NCBI GenBank assembly: GCA_036897095.1
Contig: JAYMSP010000104.1
Location: 18,404 to 82,403 of the forward strand
Source: Plantago elongata
Lineage: Eukaryota > Streptophyta > Magnoliopsida > Lamiales > Plantaginaceae
DNA length: 64,000 nt
Direction of reading: 5' to 3'
Below the pieces are notes generated by a model. That model made no database searches. It was not told the DNA's origin and was given only the letters and a program-made list of their open reading frames with translations. The position numbers and the translations under genes are program-made. Below are positions 12,301 to 24,800 of this stretch, piece by piece. The first letter of the stretch is position 1. Each line of letters opens with the position of its first letter.

Positions 12301-15300
12301 ACCACTATTTTTTAGATATAATTATTTTTCATAGAATTCTATATCATTAACATAATTTAATAAACTATAAATATTAAAATAGTAGTATAGCATTTCTTAT
12401 ACTTTCAAGCCTAAAATATTTTTTAAATCATTAAGTGTAGGGGTAATCTCTTCTCCAATAGTTATTCGGTATTTTCAGGGTACTTCTCCTTTTCCAGTTC
12501 TATGATAGATAATTAAGTATACAAAAAAGCTATTAGGATTAAAGTATAATATAAAGTGTAAGGTATAAGGGACTCTATAAAGAACAGCTTAATTATTAAT
12601 AGCTTAAGTACAATTAATTGTTAAGAGAAATATCTCCCTTTACTCTAACATATAGAAGGAGGAAATGTATTTCCCCTAGTAACCTTATTTTATAAAATAC
12701 AATTTTTATAATAAACTTGTTTTTAGATGGTTAAATCAAGTATAAACATGAAAGCACTCTTTTCCTTATAAAATATGTATAACTTAATTTCTAGCGGGAG
12801 ATACTAGAATGTATCAATATGCATGACTAACTTTAATGAATAGATATCATTTCTTAATGATTAATGAAAACTAAACAAGTATAATGAGCCTATTAAGATT
12901 CATAAAAAGGGAGTAGAACTTTTGTAGTATAATTAAGATGTATAGATGAAAGGATTACACTATATAGTTTTTCCTTTTATTAGGAACGTGATCTCTTCTT
13001 ATTAAAAAAGTATTTTAAGATATGTATAAACCTTAATATAAATGTCTTTCTTATTAATAGAAATTGCATTTTTTTATAGGGAAATTTAGCCAAGTTATAA
13101 AAAAACTCCTTCTGAGCTCTTACATTTTATGTAGTAATCCAGTGCTCTTTCTTTTATAAATAATTTGTTAACAAAGCAGTAAAGAATCATTAAGATATTT
13201 ATGAATCTAGAAATAATTGCAAGTTATAGTAAACTATAAACTCGATAAATAAAGCTTAAGCAGTATAAGATATATTTAATGTATTTGTACCTCTAAGAGA
13301 TTACTACATAATGAGCTCCGACTACTATTTCTAATAAACGTACAGTTACTTACTGTAACTACAAGCTAAGCGTAATTATTTTTTCATAAAGTCTTACCCT
13401 AACTTCCTTTATAAAGGAGATTCACTTGTCTCTTTTATTTCCTAATGCTTTTACTTTACTAGAACAAAATTTATATAGTAATATGTATATATATAAATGC
13501 ACTTGTATTGTTACTTTGCTAAAAAAATATTATGTATGGATAAATAAGAAAAGGGTTGAGTGAACTAGGACACGACTAAGCAAACTAGAATCAAATATAT
13601 AAGATATAAGATTGCTATTTTCTCGTTCTATTCTTTTAATATTAGCGCATCAATTTCTTAGGTAAATATTATGTTGTCCTTGCACATTCACCCGGTAGTA
13701 GCTATAACAAACAAGTAATCAATATATATTTAATTTAAAGTATTTAAGTACACAAGATCCTTTATAACTCCCAAAACAAATTCTAGTAAGTCTTTTTTTA
13801 TAAAATATAATTTACAATTACACCAAGTAAGTATTTTGGGGTAGCTCTAACACCTCTACTAATAAAAAGGAACTGCACGAACTTTTACCTAGGTTAGACT
13901 AAATCATTTCTGTATTGGTTTTCTTTGTTATATATTTTATAGTTACAAATATACTCTCATAGCTGTATACTTACTTATACTGTCCCTTTTACTTAAGTAT
14001 TATACTACTACACAAATTACCGGGTCACTTACTTTGAGGGATCATTTTCGTACCCTATGCAAAGAATTTTGTCCCAGAACTTTCAGTTAGTTAGAAAGAG
14101 GGAAACATATGTTAGTTAACTAGTAGGTTAGCCTTGAAATAAAAGTTTACGTATAGAAAAATACTGAGGTATAAATAGAAACAGGTGCATATAGTAGTAA
14201 TCTAGGTAACACTACTTACTAAACGTAATGAACAGACCTTCTTTAGGGATGAGATATTCCTTGCTCTTATCCTAAAAACTTTATTTTAACTAGTGAACCA
14301 AAAAGAAGTTGTTGTTACTTAGGTCTTATCCTCTGAGTATAAGTATTATAATTTACACATAATATACAAATTTACTTGGTAATACCCATTAAAGTAAAGT
14401 AGTTACTGGAGACTTTCACGGATAACCATGTAACTTGAGTAGTTCTTTCTTATATGCATCTCCTAGAAAGAAAGAAGACTTTTCACCTATAAAAAAATAA
14501 TACTTATAAATCTAAATGCCCTAAAAAATATTTTTTTATCTTATAATTTAAACGCGCAGTATTCTTACTTAATGCGGGATATGTTTGTAATTTTCTATAC
14601 TTATTAATTCTTCTATGCCTTAAAATATTTTTAGTAAAAAGTCTTGCCACAATCTTATTATTATTACTTGTAATCGATGTATATTTACATAAGTTTCTTA
14701 CTTACTAAGAAAAAGTTCTCCGTGGTGACTCCATAAAGTTAAAAAGTAAAGTATTTTACTTAGTGTATATAAAAACTCCGTGTATGTTATAAGAGGAGCT
14801 ATAATAAAAAATCTATCTAGGTTCTACATTACATGTTCATGTTACTCTAAATAAAATAATTATAATATATATATATAATGTACTCGTAGATTAATTTAAT
14901 CATAATATGGTATTTTTCACAAAGTCGTGTTTTATGTATATATATACAGAACAGCGATAATAGAGAACGATTTCTTAAAATTCTAGGCTATTAAATTAAT
15001 AAAAATGAAATACTTGCTTGTAGATATTATAATTAAAACATGGAGTATAAAAGTTTCATGTACTACGCAAAAAGGATCTCTACAACATTATAGGTATTTT
15101 TCCTGGATATTCCTTATAAAGCAATAATGTAATATTATGCCCTAACAAGATAGTGTGTACTTTACTTAATACTCTAGTCCTAAAATATAGATACTTAAAT
15201 AACGCAAAAGTCTTTCTTACTAAATCTCTTTGTTATAAAAACTTACTGCTAAAAGAATAGAAAAGAAGGTGTAAACTACTATAATAGATATTATAAGGGA

Positions 15301-15900
15301 TCCTATGCTATGATACTTTCACAAGTCAAATTTTAAGATACTAAATAGAAAATTAATAAGGTGGTTTCATTCTATGAATATGATAAACTTAGCCATATTA
15401 TGTTATAACTTATAATGTAAGATATGTACTCTTGGCGTTATAATGAACTTTTTTCTACATCTTGCATTGTTCTTTGCTTTGTTACGCATTTAGTATAATA
15501 TTTTACCCTACCCTTAAAAATTAAGTTCTAAATTACTTCTATTCCTCGCTTAAGAAATTGAAAGCACTTAATTAAGATAAGAAAGGATACAACTAAACTA
15601 AAAGAGTATAATTACTATACTATACACAGCATTATAAAAAGATGGAAGCAAAAGTACCTTCATAGTCTAACTTTTAGACTATAAAATAGAAGCGAACAGA
15701 ATAAGTTAGATCCTTTCTAATTTATAATTCCCAGGGGAGATTTATATTCCATAGCGAGCTTAGGGCCTTTATCAACGCTTTCCCATACAAAGCAGAATTC
15801 AAATAAAGTACTTACAATACTTATACTATTCTATAGAATAGAGAGCATACATTAGTTAGAATTGGTAACTACATACAAGCTTATACTATAATTTTATACT
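3301..15900. other. Long gene-empty AT-rich tract with over-represented palindromic words
   Basis: Over 12 kb I see only two ORFs above 60 codons (10517-10732 plus and 12084-12305 minus), both without motifs. The tract repeatedly uses a small vocabulary: TATAAAG/CTTTATA, TTATAA, AGTACTC and CTTAAG. CTTAAG occurs at 3514, 3753, 3861, 4159 and 4350, five times within 842 bp, where about 0.3 would be expected at 30% GC. No tandem period is obvious. The texture suggests DNA grown from old, diverged repeats, but no single consensus unit could be extracted by eye. Upstream and downstream boundaries are approximate. Confidence 0.5.
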
Positions 15901-15959
15901 ATACTTCTTTTATCTTTTATTCCTTTCCCAGTGATTTAGTAAATGTTCCCTTAAAGATG

Positions 15960-16420
15960 GATATGAGATACACTCATTTTCCTAACCTTTTACTTTCATG
16001 CGAAAATTCCTATAGAAAAACGTGCGTTTCACAGCCCTCGCAATTGTCATGATCTTTTTTCACGTTTTTGTAGAGCCAAATAAAAGCCGAGCTCCTCCGC
16101 GTCTGGAAGAGAACTCCTAAAAGCCTTTTTAGTTACGGGCTTTGTAACCCAATTCTTTAGGCTAAGCCAATCTCATGCTTGGGCATATTCTGTGAAAAAC
16201 TAGGAAGACCTTTTCTCATTTAGACTGTATATGCATTGACTTTGCTTTCACAAATAGAAAGTGTGTTTGCTCTCGATTCCTTCAAATTCCTAGCAAGTCT
16301 TAGGCACTTTTTTCTTCTAGTTCCTTAACAGATTGCTCTGATATGCTGCTCAGAAATTCAGCGACACACAGTAGTATAATTGTTCTCGTAATAGAATGGA
16401 CTTGTAGTTCCCTTTGTGAA
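15960..16420. other. GC-richer island, 5' part, no recognised gene
   Basis: The composition shifts to a more even base use near 15960, with plant-mitochondrial-looking spacer texture. GTGCG at 16023 matches the group II intron 5' consensus GTGYG, but the motif is short and no exon was identified before it, so the intron start is not assigned. No ORF with recognisable similarity was found. Confidence 0.35.
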
Positions 16421-16422
16421 TG

Positions 16423-16655
16423 CTAGTTCAGAGGTACATGCATTTCCAGAAAGTACACATCTGTAAAATTCGCCAAAATGGCGTCTGGTCCACACTTTTT
16501 CAAGAAGTAGATGTCTTCGTTCTTGCTTGCTATAGGCTGGCCCCTAAGTAAGTAGCTTTGCATCTCTTTTTTATTCCCCTCCTCGTTTAAACACTCAGTA
16601 ACAGAATGACCCATGTGAAAGTTTCATTTAGGCAAGCAGGCAATGGGTTTAGCCA
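16423..16655 (-). pseudogene. Possible relic of a retroelement zinc knuckle
   Basis: A 63-codon minus-strand ORF (16614 to 16423) begins Met-GHSVTECLNEE. G-H-x4-C is the second half of a CCHC zinc knuckle (C-x2-C-x4-H-x4-C), and GHS..EC is the form commonly seen in plant LINE-type gag-like proteins (zf-CCHC family, usually after a Leu-Pro-x-Phe-Cys context). Just upstream, in a shifted frame, the same strand reads Leu-Pro-Ala-Cys-Leu-Asn, which could be the first half of the knuckle displaced by an indel of 2 nt modulo 3. In the ORF's own frame a TGA precedes the Met by a few codons, so no intact knuckle exists. The remaining 50 residues have no recognised motif. If real, this is decayed nuclear-type retroelement DNA. 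A chance match of a short motif is a serious alternative. Confidence 0.3.
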
Positions 16656-17530
16656 GCCCAGAGCAAGGAAATATGTCGGGCGCAAGATTCATTCAACGAC
16701 GCATGACTAGCTATCTTTCTCCCTGTGTGTGGCTAATCTTGTTTGTCAAGCAAGCGAACTGAAAAATATGAGTAGCTTCACTACAAGTAGTCGTAGTAAT
16801 ATAGGATTCACCAAGTGTTACCGGGGTAAGTGCAGTTGGTACAGGAACATTGGAAAGCCTAGTCGTCTGCTTTGGTACACCTGCTGATGGGTCGTAGGGG
16901 TGTAAAAAGAACTGCGAGAATCCCTAGTATGAAAGGACTGGATTTGGTCAACCTTTGGTATATCGGTTGTTTACAAAGCTGCGTCGGGCAGCTAAGTTGA
17001 TATAGAAGAACTTCCTACTTTATTTGCAGGAAGCCCTTCTCAAGAGGGGTTCTCAGAAGCGGTTTTTTAGAGCAAAACTTTGAGAGGCGAGAGATGTAAG
17101 TTGGCAAGGAACCGAGCTAACTCCTACTAAGTCATCCCAGTGCGGAGTCGTCGTTGTGAGCATGTACCTCAGCCTAGTTCCCTCCTAATGACCCTCATAC
17201 TATAGGAGGGATAAGGTTGTCTCTTGCTGTGGTACCTTGTGTAGGTTTTTAATGACCTTGTTTGGAATGTAGGTGGTGTTTGTAGGAGTTCTCGGTTGGA
17301 TCGAAGCCTAAGAGTCAAGGAAGGAAGCATAGTATATAGTCAGTCAGGTACTTTTGTACAAAGGCAAGAATTTATTTTATTCATATCTTATGAATATACA
17401 AAGCAAAACATACCACATGTAGATTGCTTGCTAAGTAAGGGCGTTACAGCAAGGCATTATATTAATCCCATGGCTAGTACCGAGTGAAAGAAGGCAAGCG
17501 CATTAATTATAAGAATGTCTATTTCCCACG
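16656..17530 (+). other. Probable group II intron body (domain I-IV remnant), boundaries unknown
   Basis: This GC-richer segment lies directly upstream of the domain V hairpin and resembles plant organellar group II intron sequence: short G/C-rich helices alternating with A-rich joins. One example is the arm pair CCTCC/GGAGG around 17181-17210, with TAGTTCCCTCC facing TATAGGAGGGA. No intron-encoded protein (reverse transcriptase/maturase) is visible. The 5' splice site is not fixed; GTGCG at 16023 or 17140 are candidates by motif only. No upstream exon was recognised. The assignment rests on adjacency to domain V, so the extent is inference. Confidence 0.4.
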
Positions 17531-17533
17531 AGT

Positions 17534-17567
17534 AACCGTATCTGAGGTTAGAATCTCAAGTACGGTT
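17534..17567 (+). ncRNA. Group II intron domain V
   Basis: AACCGTAT (17534-17541) pairs along all eight positions with GTACGGTT (17560-17567), including a terminal U-G as in canonical domain V. An upper stem TGAGGT/ATCTCA (six pairs, one wobble) closes a TAGA tetraloop. The 34-nt total and the invariant CGTA...GTACGG core match the family. Two departures: the catalytic triad AGC at the start of the lower stem is AAC here, with A-U replacing G-U, and the usual two-nucleotide 3' bulge is a single C-A mismatch. Both suggest a divergent or decaying ribozyme. Domain VI should follow; a CCAT/ATGG pairing (17579-17582 with 17601-17604) could be its stem, but I could not place the branch-point A. Confidence 0.7.
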
Positions 17568-17604
17568 TTCCGAATCGCCCATAGCTTAGGTAACGACATG
17601 ATGG

Positions 17605-17815
17605 TAGGTGTGCGCTCAAGAAAAAACGACTCCGAAGAAAGCAAGCGTAAAGAGCATACCTCTTAGAAAGTCTGTTATGAGCAAAAGCAGTTTGACTAGG
17701 AAACAGCTTCTTTACAAGTCCCTACAAGCTTCGTGGGGCAAGGGGTTATTCACTACCCTAGTGCCGGAAGCTACCGTTAAAAGAGGAAGCTATAATCTTA
17801 ACTAGATAACTCTAC
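17605..17815 (+). other. Region 3' of the intron, possible exon or decayed exon
   Basis: If the intron ends soon after domain V/VI, an exon should begin near 17605-17620. The sequence is open in one frame from 17608 to 17805 (65 codons, Lys/Ser/Leu-rich, no recognised motif). The other two frames stop within 20 codons of the expected junction. I cannot match it to any standard mitochondrial intron-containing gene (nad1, nad2, nad4, nad5, nad7, cox2, ccmFc, rps3, rps10, rpl2) from memory. It may be an exon of an unrecognised gene, or the intron fragment may sit in unrelated DNA. Confidence 0.25.
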
Positions 17816-17829
17816 TTTATATTTGTTTA

Positions 17830-20800
17830 TTTGCCTTCCCTAACTAAAAGATAAATTGGTAAAGTGTCACGCTTTATTAGAATTGTATATAAAAAAGTAT
17901 AATAGTACTTATATACCTAAAATTATAAAAATTTTTAAAGTAAATGTAAGTGCATGCTACATAATTTAGATAGGCATATACTAACAACACGAGAAAAACA
18001 TAGAACACGATTGGTGGAAGGTAATAAACTAGAGCATATCATAGTAACTTATATTATAAATGCTTAACTTATAGAGTTCCTTATCAAGTATGGGTATGAA
18101 GGTTTTAGTCTACCTATAACCTAGAAATTATCGGTATTTCTTCTCGTAATTGATTGCTCAAAAAGGGCCTAAATGTAGGGTTTCTGTTTTTCTCTTAACT
18201 TAAGTTAAGAAGGTATTCCAAAACGGGTAAATCGGATGCTCGTAAGCAGTCAAAGTCATGTTTTCTTAGTTTCCTCCGTCACAAGTTCTTGGAAAATAGA
18301 AAAAGGAATAGTACACTGTAGCTAATTAGTGAGGAGAGTCATGACTTAATCTTCTAAATAGAATTTCTTAAATAAGCTACTAGGGAAGAAGTATTCTTTT
18401 TTGATAAAAATCTAAGCGCAGGTTCATTGAATTAGAAGTATTAGATCCATAATATATTCTCTTAGGTACAATAGAATATTCATCACAAAAAACTATAAGG
18501 AAACGCTATTCGTTATGTAATTATTTAAAAAGATCTAAAAGAAAGACTATTCCATGCTAAAAGGATATCCTGACTCTCGTATGTGAATTGATAGATTTAG
18601 ATTTCTAACTTAGTAGACTAAAATAGGCACGAGACTCCATTAAAAATTTGCTAGAGCTGAGTACTTAGAAATGTATAATAAAGAGGGAATTCTTTATTAA
18701 GATGCTTTTTCTGTTTCTACAAGTATTCTATAAATTTCGTTAAAGAAAAACAACATTGCTCTGAGAATTCATGTACAACTTAATTAAGAAGATCTAGTAC
18801 CCTTAGAAAGGAAGGCTTTAATCAACTAGCAAAAGGGTTTACTTAGCTTTTAGATATTTAGGTTTTTCCTTTACAAAGTATATGGGTGTCCGATAAACGA
18901 GTTACTTTGAATCCTTGCGTTCTCTAGTAAGTGCTACAGATGCATGCTCTAATGAAATAATGTATTCTAGGTAATCCTTAATAAAAAGATGTGGGTTTTC
19001 ATAACAAGGTATAATTAAACTATAATGTAGTCAGTATGTGGTGTATTACCCTTAGTTGTAATAAATTAGTTCAAGTAGAGAACATAAAGTAGAGAAAAGT
19101 TAAAATTAAACCTGTAGTAATCCTTGCAAGTTCCTTCGTAGTCTTTTAAGACCTCATATCAAATAGTGTTAGATACTTTGCATACTTAGTAGTGATAGTG
19201 CAATAAATAAGTAATTCCTACCCAGACTAACATTGTTTTTATCTGAGCAAGGCATGCTTATTTCTTATACTAGACATAGTTCTTTTGGATGTACATTTCT
19301 ACATTTTACAATACAAGGGAAACAAACTCTTTCTAGCATTCTACACGTATAGCTTTTTTCTACTATAACTCTACTCTAACAGAATCTAATTATCAATGAA
19401 ATAGTTTCTATTGTGTACTTAAGAAATGGACTTGTACTTAAGCAAAGAGAGAACTAACTTACTTAAAATAAATTTGTTAGACTGAGTAAAGACTCCTTTT
19501 AGAATAGTTGCTGTCTGTCGTGAAGACAAGAAGCAATGAATAAGTTAGAGATGAAAGAGCAAAGACTGCGTAGTATACAACAAACTACAAGCAACTTTAG
19601 ATAGAATACTACGTATTTTTATTTTTTATGACCCTACTTAAGTATATAGGAGAATTTTCCTCTATATACCTTTGCTGAAGCTTACTAACTTAACTGAATT
19701 AAGAGAAGTTGTTCGTACCCATTCCTCTCTACCCGGGGACTGTAGAGTTTGTCTATTTTTAACATGATCTGTTAAGGGAATTGAATAGATACTACTTTGA
19801 CTATTATGTAACATCCAATTCTTGTTTTTCAAGTAATGCTTTGGAAGGGAAATCCAAGTTGCTTGCTTTTTACTACTAGGGAAAGCTTTGTCGTTTTTAG
19901 GAATTTAGATAAAAACATATAAGCTAAAGAAGTAAGCTTGTGTATTTTTACTAGCGACGAACCGAATCTACTTTTTATAAAGTAAATACTAATCATCTAC
20001 AAAAGTATGTTATATAAACGTATTTTATAGAGCGAGAAGCCTAACACAAATAATTCAATGAGGTTTGTTTATTACATGCATATATTCTCGAATATTAGCA
20101 AAGGTTATGTATGTTATCTGCTTCTTTAATTTAGCACTTTAATATAGTTATATTTTTTTAATAATCTTACAAATAGAGTTTCTTATTCTTAATAGGATTA
20201 AGAGGAGCAAATATCTTAGATAGAATTCTAGATTTAAAAAGAAAGAGTATTTCTTTACGTGTGTATATACACTTGTGCTAATTATATATAGATACTACAT
20301 GATATTGAAGCCCTTCTCTTGTCTTATGTTCATGGAATAATATACCACAGTTGTCTCACGATTCATTACTAAATTAACTTAGTAATTTTATAATAGCAAT
20401 TAGAACCTCGTCAAGGTACATTGAACAAAGAAAAACATGCTACAACCAAGCACGTTATGAATGAGAGTATCTTAGATTTATTACTTATTTTTTACTACAA
20501 ACAACTTAAAATTATTTTTCCTTCGATAAAAAAGAACACTTATAAAAACGGAGTCTTAAAAGAAATTTACATGTAAAAATTTAATGAATAATAAAAAAAT
20601 GTTATTCAAAAAAATAATACTTAAGATAACCAGTTCTAAAATAAATAGGGGCAATTCCCTTCAAACTCTTTATTAAGCAGGTTGCTTATATTATGTAATT
20701 GCTTCATGGCATCTGATATCATCTTAGATAAGATATCAATCATGCTTGTTATTAGTAATAATTGTATAAATAAATAAGACCAGCCTTTAACTTTAAGTTT

Positions 20801-21126
20801 CTAAGAACAAAGTAAATCATGGTGAGTACTTGTATATTCTGTGTATATGTCATAGCATGAATGGATAGATATAGCCAACAATTAAAAATTTTCAATAAAT
20901 AATAAGTTCTAACACTGTGTATTTAATGTATTAAGAAAAACAAACAAGAGATAAAATAAATATAATGTGGAGCCAAATTTCGTAAATCAAGTTTTATTTT
21001 AAATATAGAAATGCATGAATCTAAGCATCTTTTGATATTTATAAGTTCTTTTTGCATGGAATTCAATTAGATTATATAGTCAATAGCATATCATATAACT
21101 TAAAACATGTATACTACACGTATAGC
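17830..21126. other. AT-rich non-coding DNA
   Basis: There is no ORF of 60 codons or more and no recognised RNA. The base composition drops back to strongly AT-rich right after the intron island. The only structured element noticed is the hairpin at 20714-20738, listed separately. Confidence 0.45.
20714..20738. repeat. Imperfect hairpin with GATATC at both arms
   Basis: TGATAT and ATATCA form the outer stem, and CTTA/TAAG form an inner stem around a GA loop. The left arm carries three extra bases (CAT) that would bulge out. The function is unknown and no gene lies close by. Confidence 0.45.
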
Positions 21127-21148
21127 ACAATTATATATATATAATTGT
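21127..21148. repeat. Perfect 22-bp AT palindrome
   Basis: ACAATTATATA is followed directly by its reverse complement TATATAATTGT. The AT core makes slippage a sufficient origin, but the matching ACAATT/AATTGT ends extend it beyond a plain TA run. Confidence 0.6.
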
Positions 21149-21873
21149 ATTAATTTATCTTATAGAAATCAGGATGGCGCTAAACATGTTAGTCACTTCT
21201 TTAGTAACTAATTGGGAATATTCTTACTCTACTAGCTCTATAACTCTATGAAAGGATGAAATTAAGAAGATCTCCTTAAATAAAGTATGTCTTTTTTTAT
21301 GTAGTTACATTACTATGTATTATGGTTTACTTTAATATTCCAAGCGTGCCCTTTTCTAATACTATTTACATCAATTTATATTTCACCCTGCAAGTTATGC
21401 TCATAATTTTCCAAAGTATTGGCTTAGTTTAAATTATAAGGGTATTTAAGTAAGTAACTTTACAAGGGTTCCTTATATAAAACAACAAAGAGCACAACTT
21501 TTCATGAGGTATATCATAGTATACTATAAAAATTTAAGTATGTTCCTACTTACTGTATGTAATATTTTATTTTTTAGCTTTGCTCTACTAAATCTGTACC
21601 TATTAAAGAGGAATCATCATGCATAGGTATTGTCCTTTATAAACTTATGTTCCTGTTAGACGAATATCGGCATTACTAGGTAATAGTCTATTTTATTATA
21701 GTCATAATAATTATTTAAAATATTAAGCAATTTTTTCTCTATTATCTTTTTATAGAAAATATATTATTAAGAGCATACCTAATAACTGAAAACTATAGTT
21801 TCTATTTGAAACAGGTGTCAAGAAATATTTTCTAAAGGAAAAGGATGTTTGCCTTATCTTGCCTTATAATGTA

Positions 21874-21891
21874 ATATATATATATATATAT
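21874..21891. repeat. (AT)9 microsatellite
   Basis: There are nine uninterrupted AT units. It is preceded by a short direct duplication in which GCCTTAT appears twice, separated by CTT. Confidence 0.8.
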
Positions 21892-21899
21892 TTCTAATA

Positions 21900-24800
21900 A
21901 TTTAACCTAACTTTTTACTAGTAAGAAAATAGGATGTGCACTAGATCTTTTTTATTAACTAATCAATTCATAAGTTACGTCCTTATAAATAGATGACTCC
22001 TTTGAGTTAGTTAAATAGAATTAGGTACCTTTTCTTTACGTATAGAAAGGGTACTGCCTCTCATAAGAACTAAGTACTTATGACTTGAAAATTCTTCATT
22101 CTAGTAGCAGATATACTTCCCTAGTGTATTATAACTAAAGTCTGTATTTACACTTATTAATAGGGAGCCTTTAGAAGTATGCTCTTCCATAATTGAGTGA
22201 TACCTTAATATACATATATTCTAGACGACTTATATACGTAATTTATACACTACTACTAATTATTTAAAGGAGTACTTTCACTTAGCTCCTTATAAATTAT
22301 AAAAGATTAGGTGCATCAAGGAGAAAGCTCTTGCCTAGTAACAAGTACTTTCTTACTTTTATAATATTCTAGCCTCTTATATATTCATATTATACATTTT
22401 AATAGTAGGTTCTTAAGTGTAACCTCCCTTTTATTTTTATAAAAATATGCAACTTTTTTTTAAACACATTCTTTAGCAATAGAAAAATATGTCGTATAGA
22501 TCCCTAGGGTATACCCTTAAAAAGGGTACTTTAGAGTAATAAGTAATAAATGCTGTTAGCGTATCTCAATTAATTACTTCTATTTTTATTTATATACCCT
22601 ATCCTAGCCTAACAGAAGCTTACTGTTTTCTTCCCAGCCTTCATCGAGAATTTTAATTACTACTTTTTCTAGTTTGTGTTCATACTTTGATATATATATA
22701 TATATTATCGATGAAATAAAAAGATCTACATACACCAGTGAAAGGGCGTTCTTTAATACTAAAACTAAACATTGGTTAGACAATCTTGTGCACAAATTTT
22801 CTTATCATGACCGAAGATCTATTTTAGAATATATGACTCTTTACTGAATGTAGATTTATATAGAAAATGCTTTATAAAAATTCATAAACAAAGTAAGGAA
22901 ATACTATTCTAACCTTTTCCTTTTCTGCTGGATACAAAATTGCGAAGTGACGCGGGTTCCTGAAAATGTATTACTGGAAATAAAATAAATAAGGGCATGT
23001 AGAAAATAAAGACTTCCCTAGGTCATCAACCTAGAAATGAAATGATGAATCCCTCACCTATTTTTCCACTAAACGACTTAGACCTTTTCTCCCTATTCTT
23101 TACCGGGGTGTAGGAAAAAATAGTACAACTTAAAACGATCTCCATTCCCTATTGGGTCGGCAAGCCATCAATTTGTGTAAAAACAACTTGTTTGTCAAAG
23201 TTCGAAAATGGAATCCTTGTCCAATTGTTTTAGCCTTACTTTTTATTTCTAAGAATTTAAAAAAGGATACTATAAAATTATAGAAAAAAGAGAATGAACA
23301 TGTTCTTATTATCGAAAACAACAACGTATTTGATCGATGAAAGAAAGTAAGATTACCGAAGCGCAAGAAAGATATCTAAAGATATCTACGGGTGTAAGTA
23401 AGAGCAAAGACTAAATTAAAGCTAATAAAAACTAACTAGAAATGAAATCCAATATTGTTCTGCATAAGTTCTAAATTGAATATAAACTCTATATAGATTC
23501 ACAAGTAGTACCCTTAGCGGATCCTCTAACTTTTCTTCTTGTCAAGTTGTTTCAATTACGAACATTTTTTTGCTATTTTCAATTCTGGTAGAGTAAAGGA
23601 AGCTAGTTATTGGTTATCGGCCCGAAGAAGTGCAGAAAAAGTTTACCAAAACAATTAAGAATACTCCGCACACTTTTTCTTTTAATATTATATTAGAATG
23701 ACTTTGTATTGCTGTCAGAAGCTTTTGTAGAGGTATTGATTGAGTATTTCATCTAATTCAATATGTTTTAGTTTCCTCTCTTAGATACTTTCGTAATAGT
23801 TGAAATCTCTGTGTTATTCATATGATAAGATGCTTATTGAGTACTGAACTAATATCTGGTTGTTCTTTAAAAAAATATGTAATGTAATAAAAAGAGTAGA
23901 AAAGACACACCAAATTCGTATTATTCGTATAGCGCTCGTTTACCAAAGATAAAAATCTAAATAAAAAGAAAGCATTTTTTTCGCTTCCTTAGTAAATTCA
24001 TTCTATAAATGTTAATGTGTTATAAATAATTAGAAATAAGAAAAGAGATAATTAAAGCAGCACCCTTTACTTGTAAATAAACTCAAATAGATTGCTAAAA
24101 TTATAGAAATTGTTGTAGGATTGGTAAAGACTCATGTACTGAATTGAATGAAGTATAAATAATGTTTTTTCTACAAGATTCTTGTATTGTATGGGAATTC
24201 CTTTAGACAAATAGACAAGACGTCGCTAACTTTTGGTACTGGGAAAGAGTTTCGTATGTTACCTAGAAAACTCATTTGGCATATTCGTGAATGTATTCCT
24301 TCCATAAAACACACTATATCTTCCTAAAATTTTCTAAAAAAAAAGTCCGTCGGTAGTTAAATGCATAAAAATAAGATTTTCTGAAATTTTATACCACTCA
24401 TCCTATACCTTTCTTCTTCCCATACTGTCACTTGTTATAATTCTATTAGTCTTTAGTAATTGTAGGAGTCACTTTTCTTTTATCGCCGCCTAGACTTTGC
24501 TTAGTATTATATACTTACTATGACCAAGAAAACTTTTCTGTTTTGTGTCTGTTTCTTCTTATACCCTTTGTATACGTTTGTGCTTTTGCTATCAGTATCA
24601 GTGAGTTCTCTTTAACATAACGTACTAGGGAGTTTTTTCTTTTTTCTTGAAATTTTTTTGAGTTGAAGTAGAAAAAGAGCCTGTGCTGCTTTAATACAAC
24701 CTTTAAGAAATAAAATAAGAAATATAGTAGTTATACTTTTTTGCTAGAATTGAAAAGAATTTGTTTTGGGGCTACCTATTTTAAAGCAACTACAGTAGAG

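Noticed and set aside
16677-16687. TCGGGCGCAA shared with 59277
   Set aside because: The match does not extend beyond ten bases and flanks are unrelated.
17296-17487. 63-codon ORF inside the intron island
   Set aside because: It lies in the presumed intron body upstream of domain V and shows no reverse transcriptase or maturase motif.
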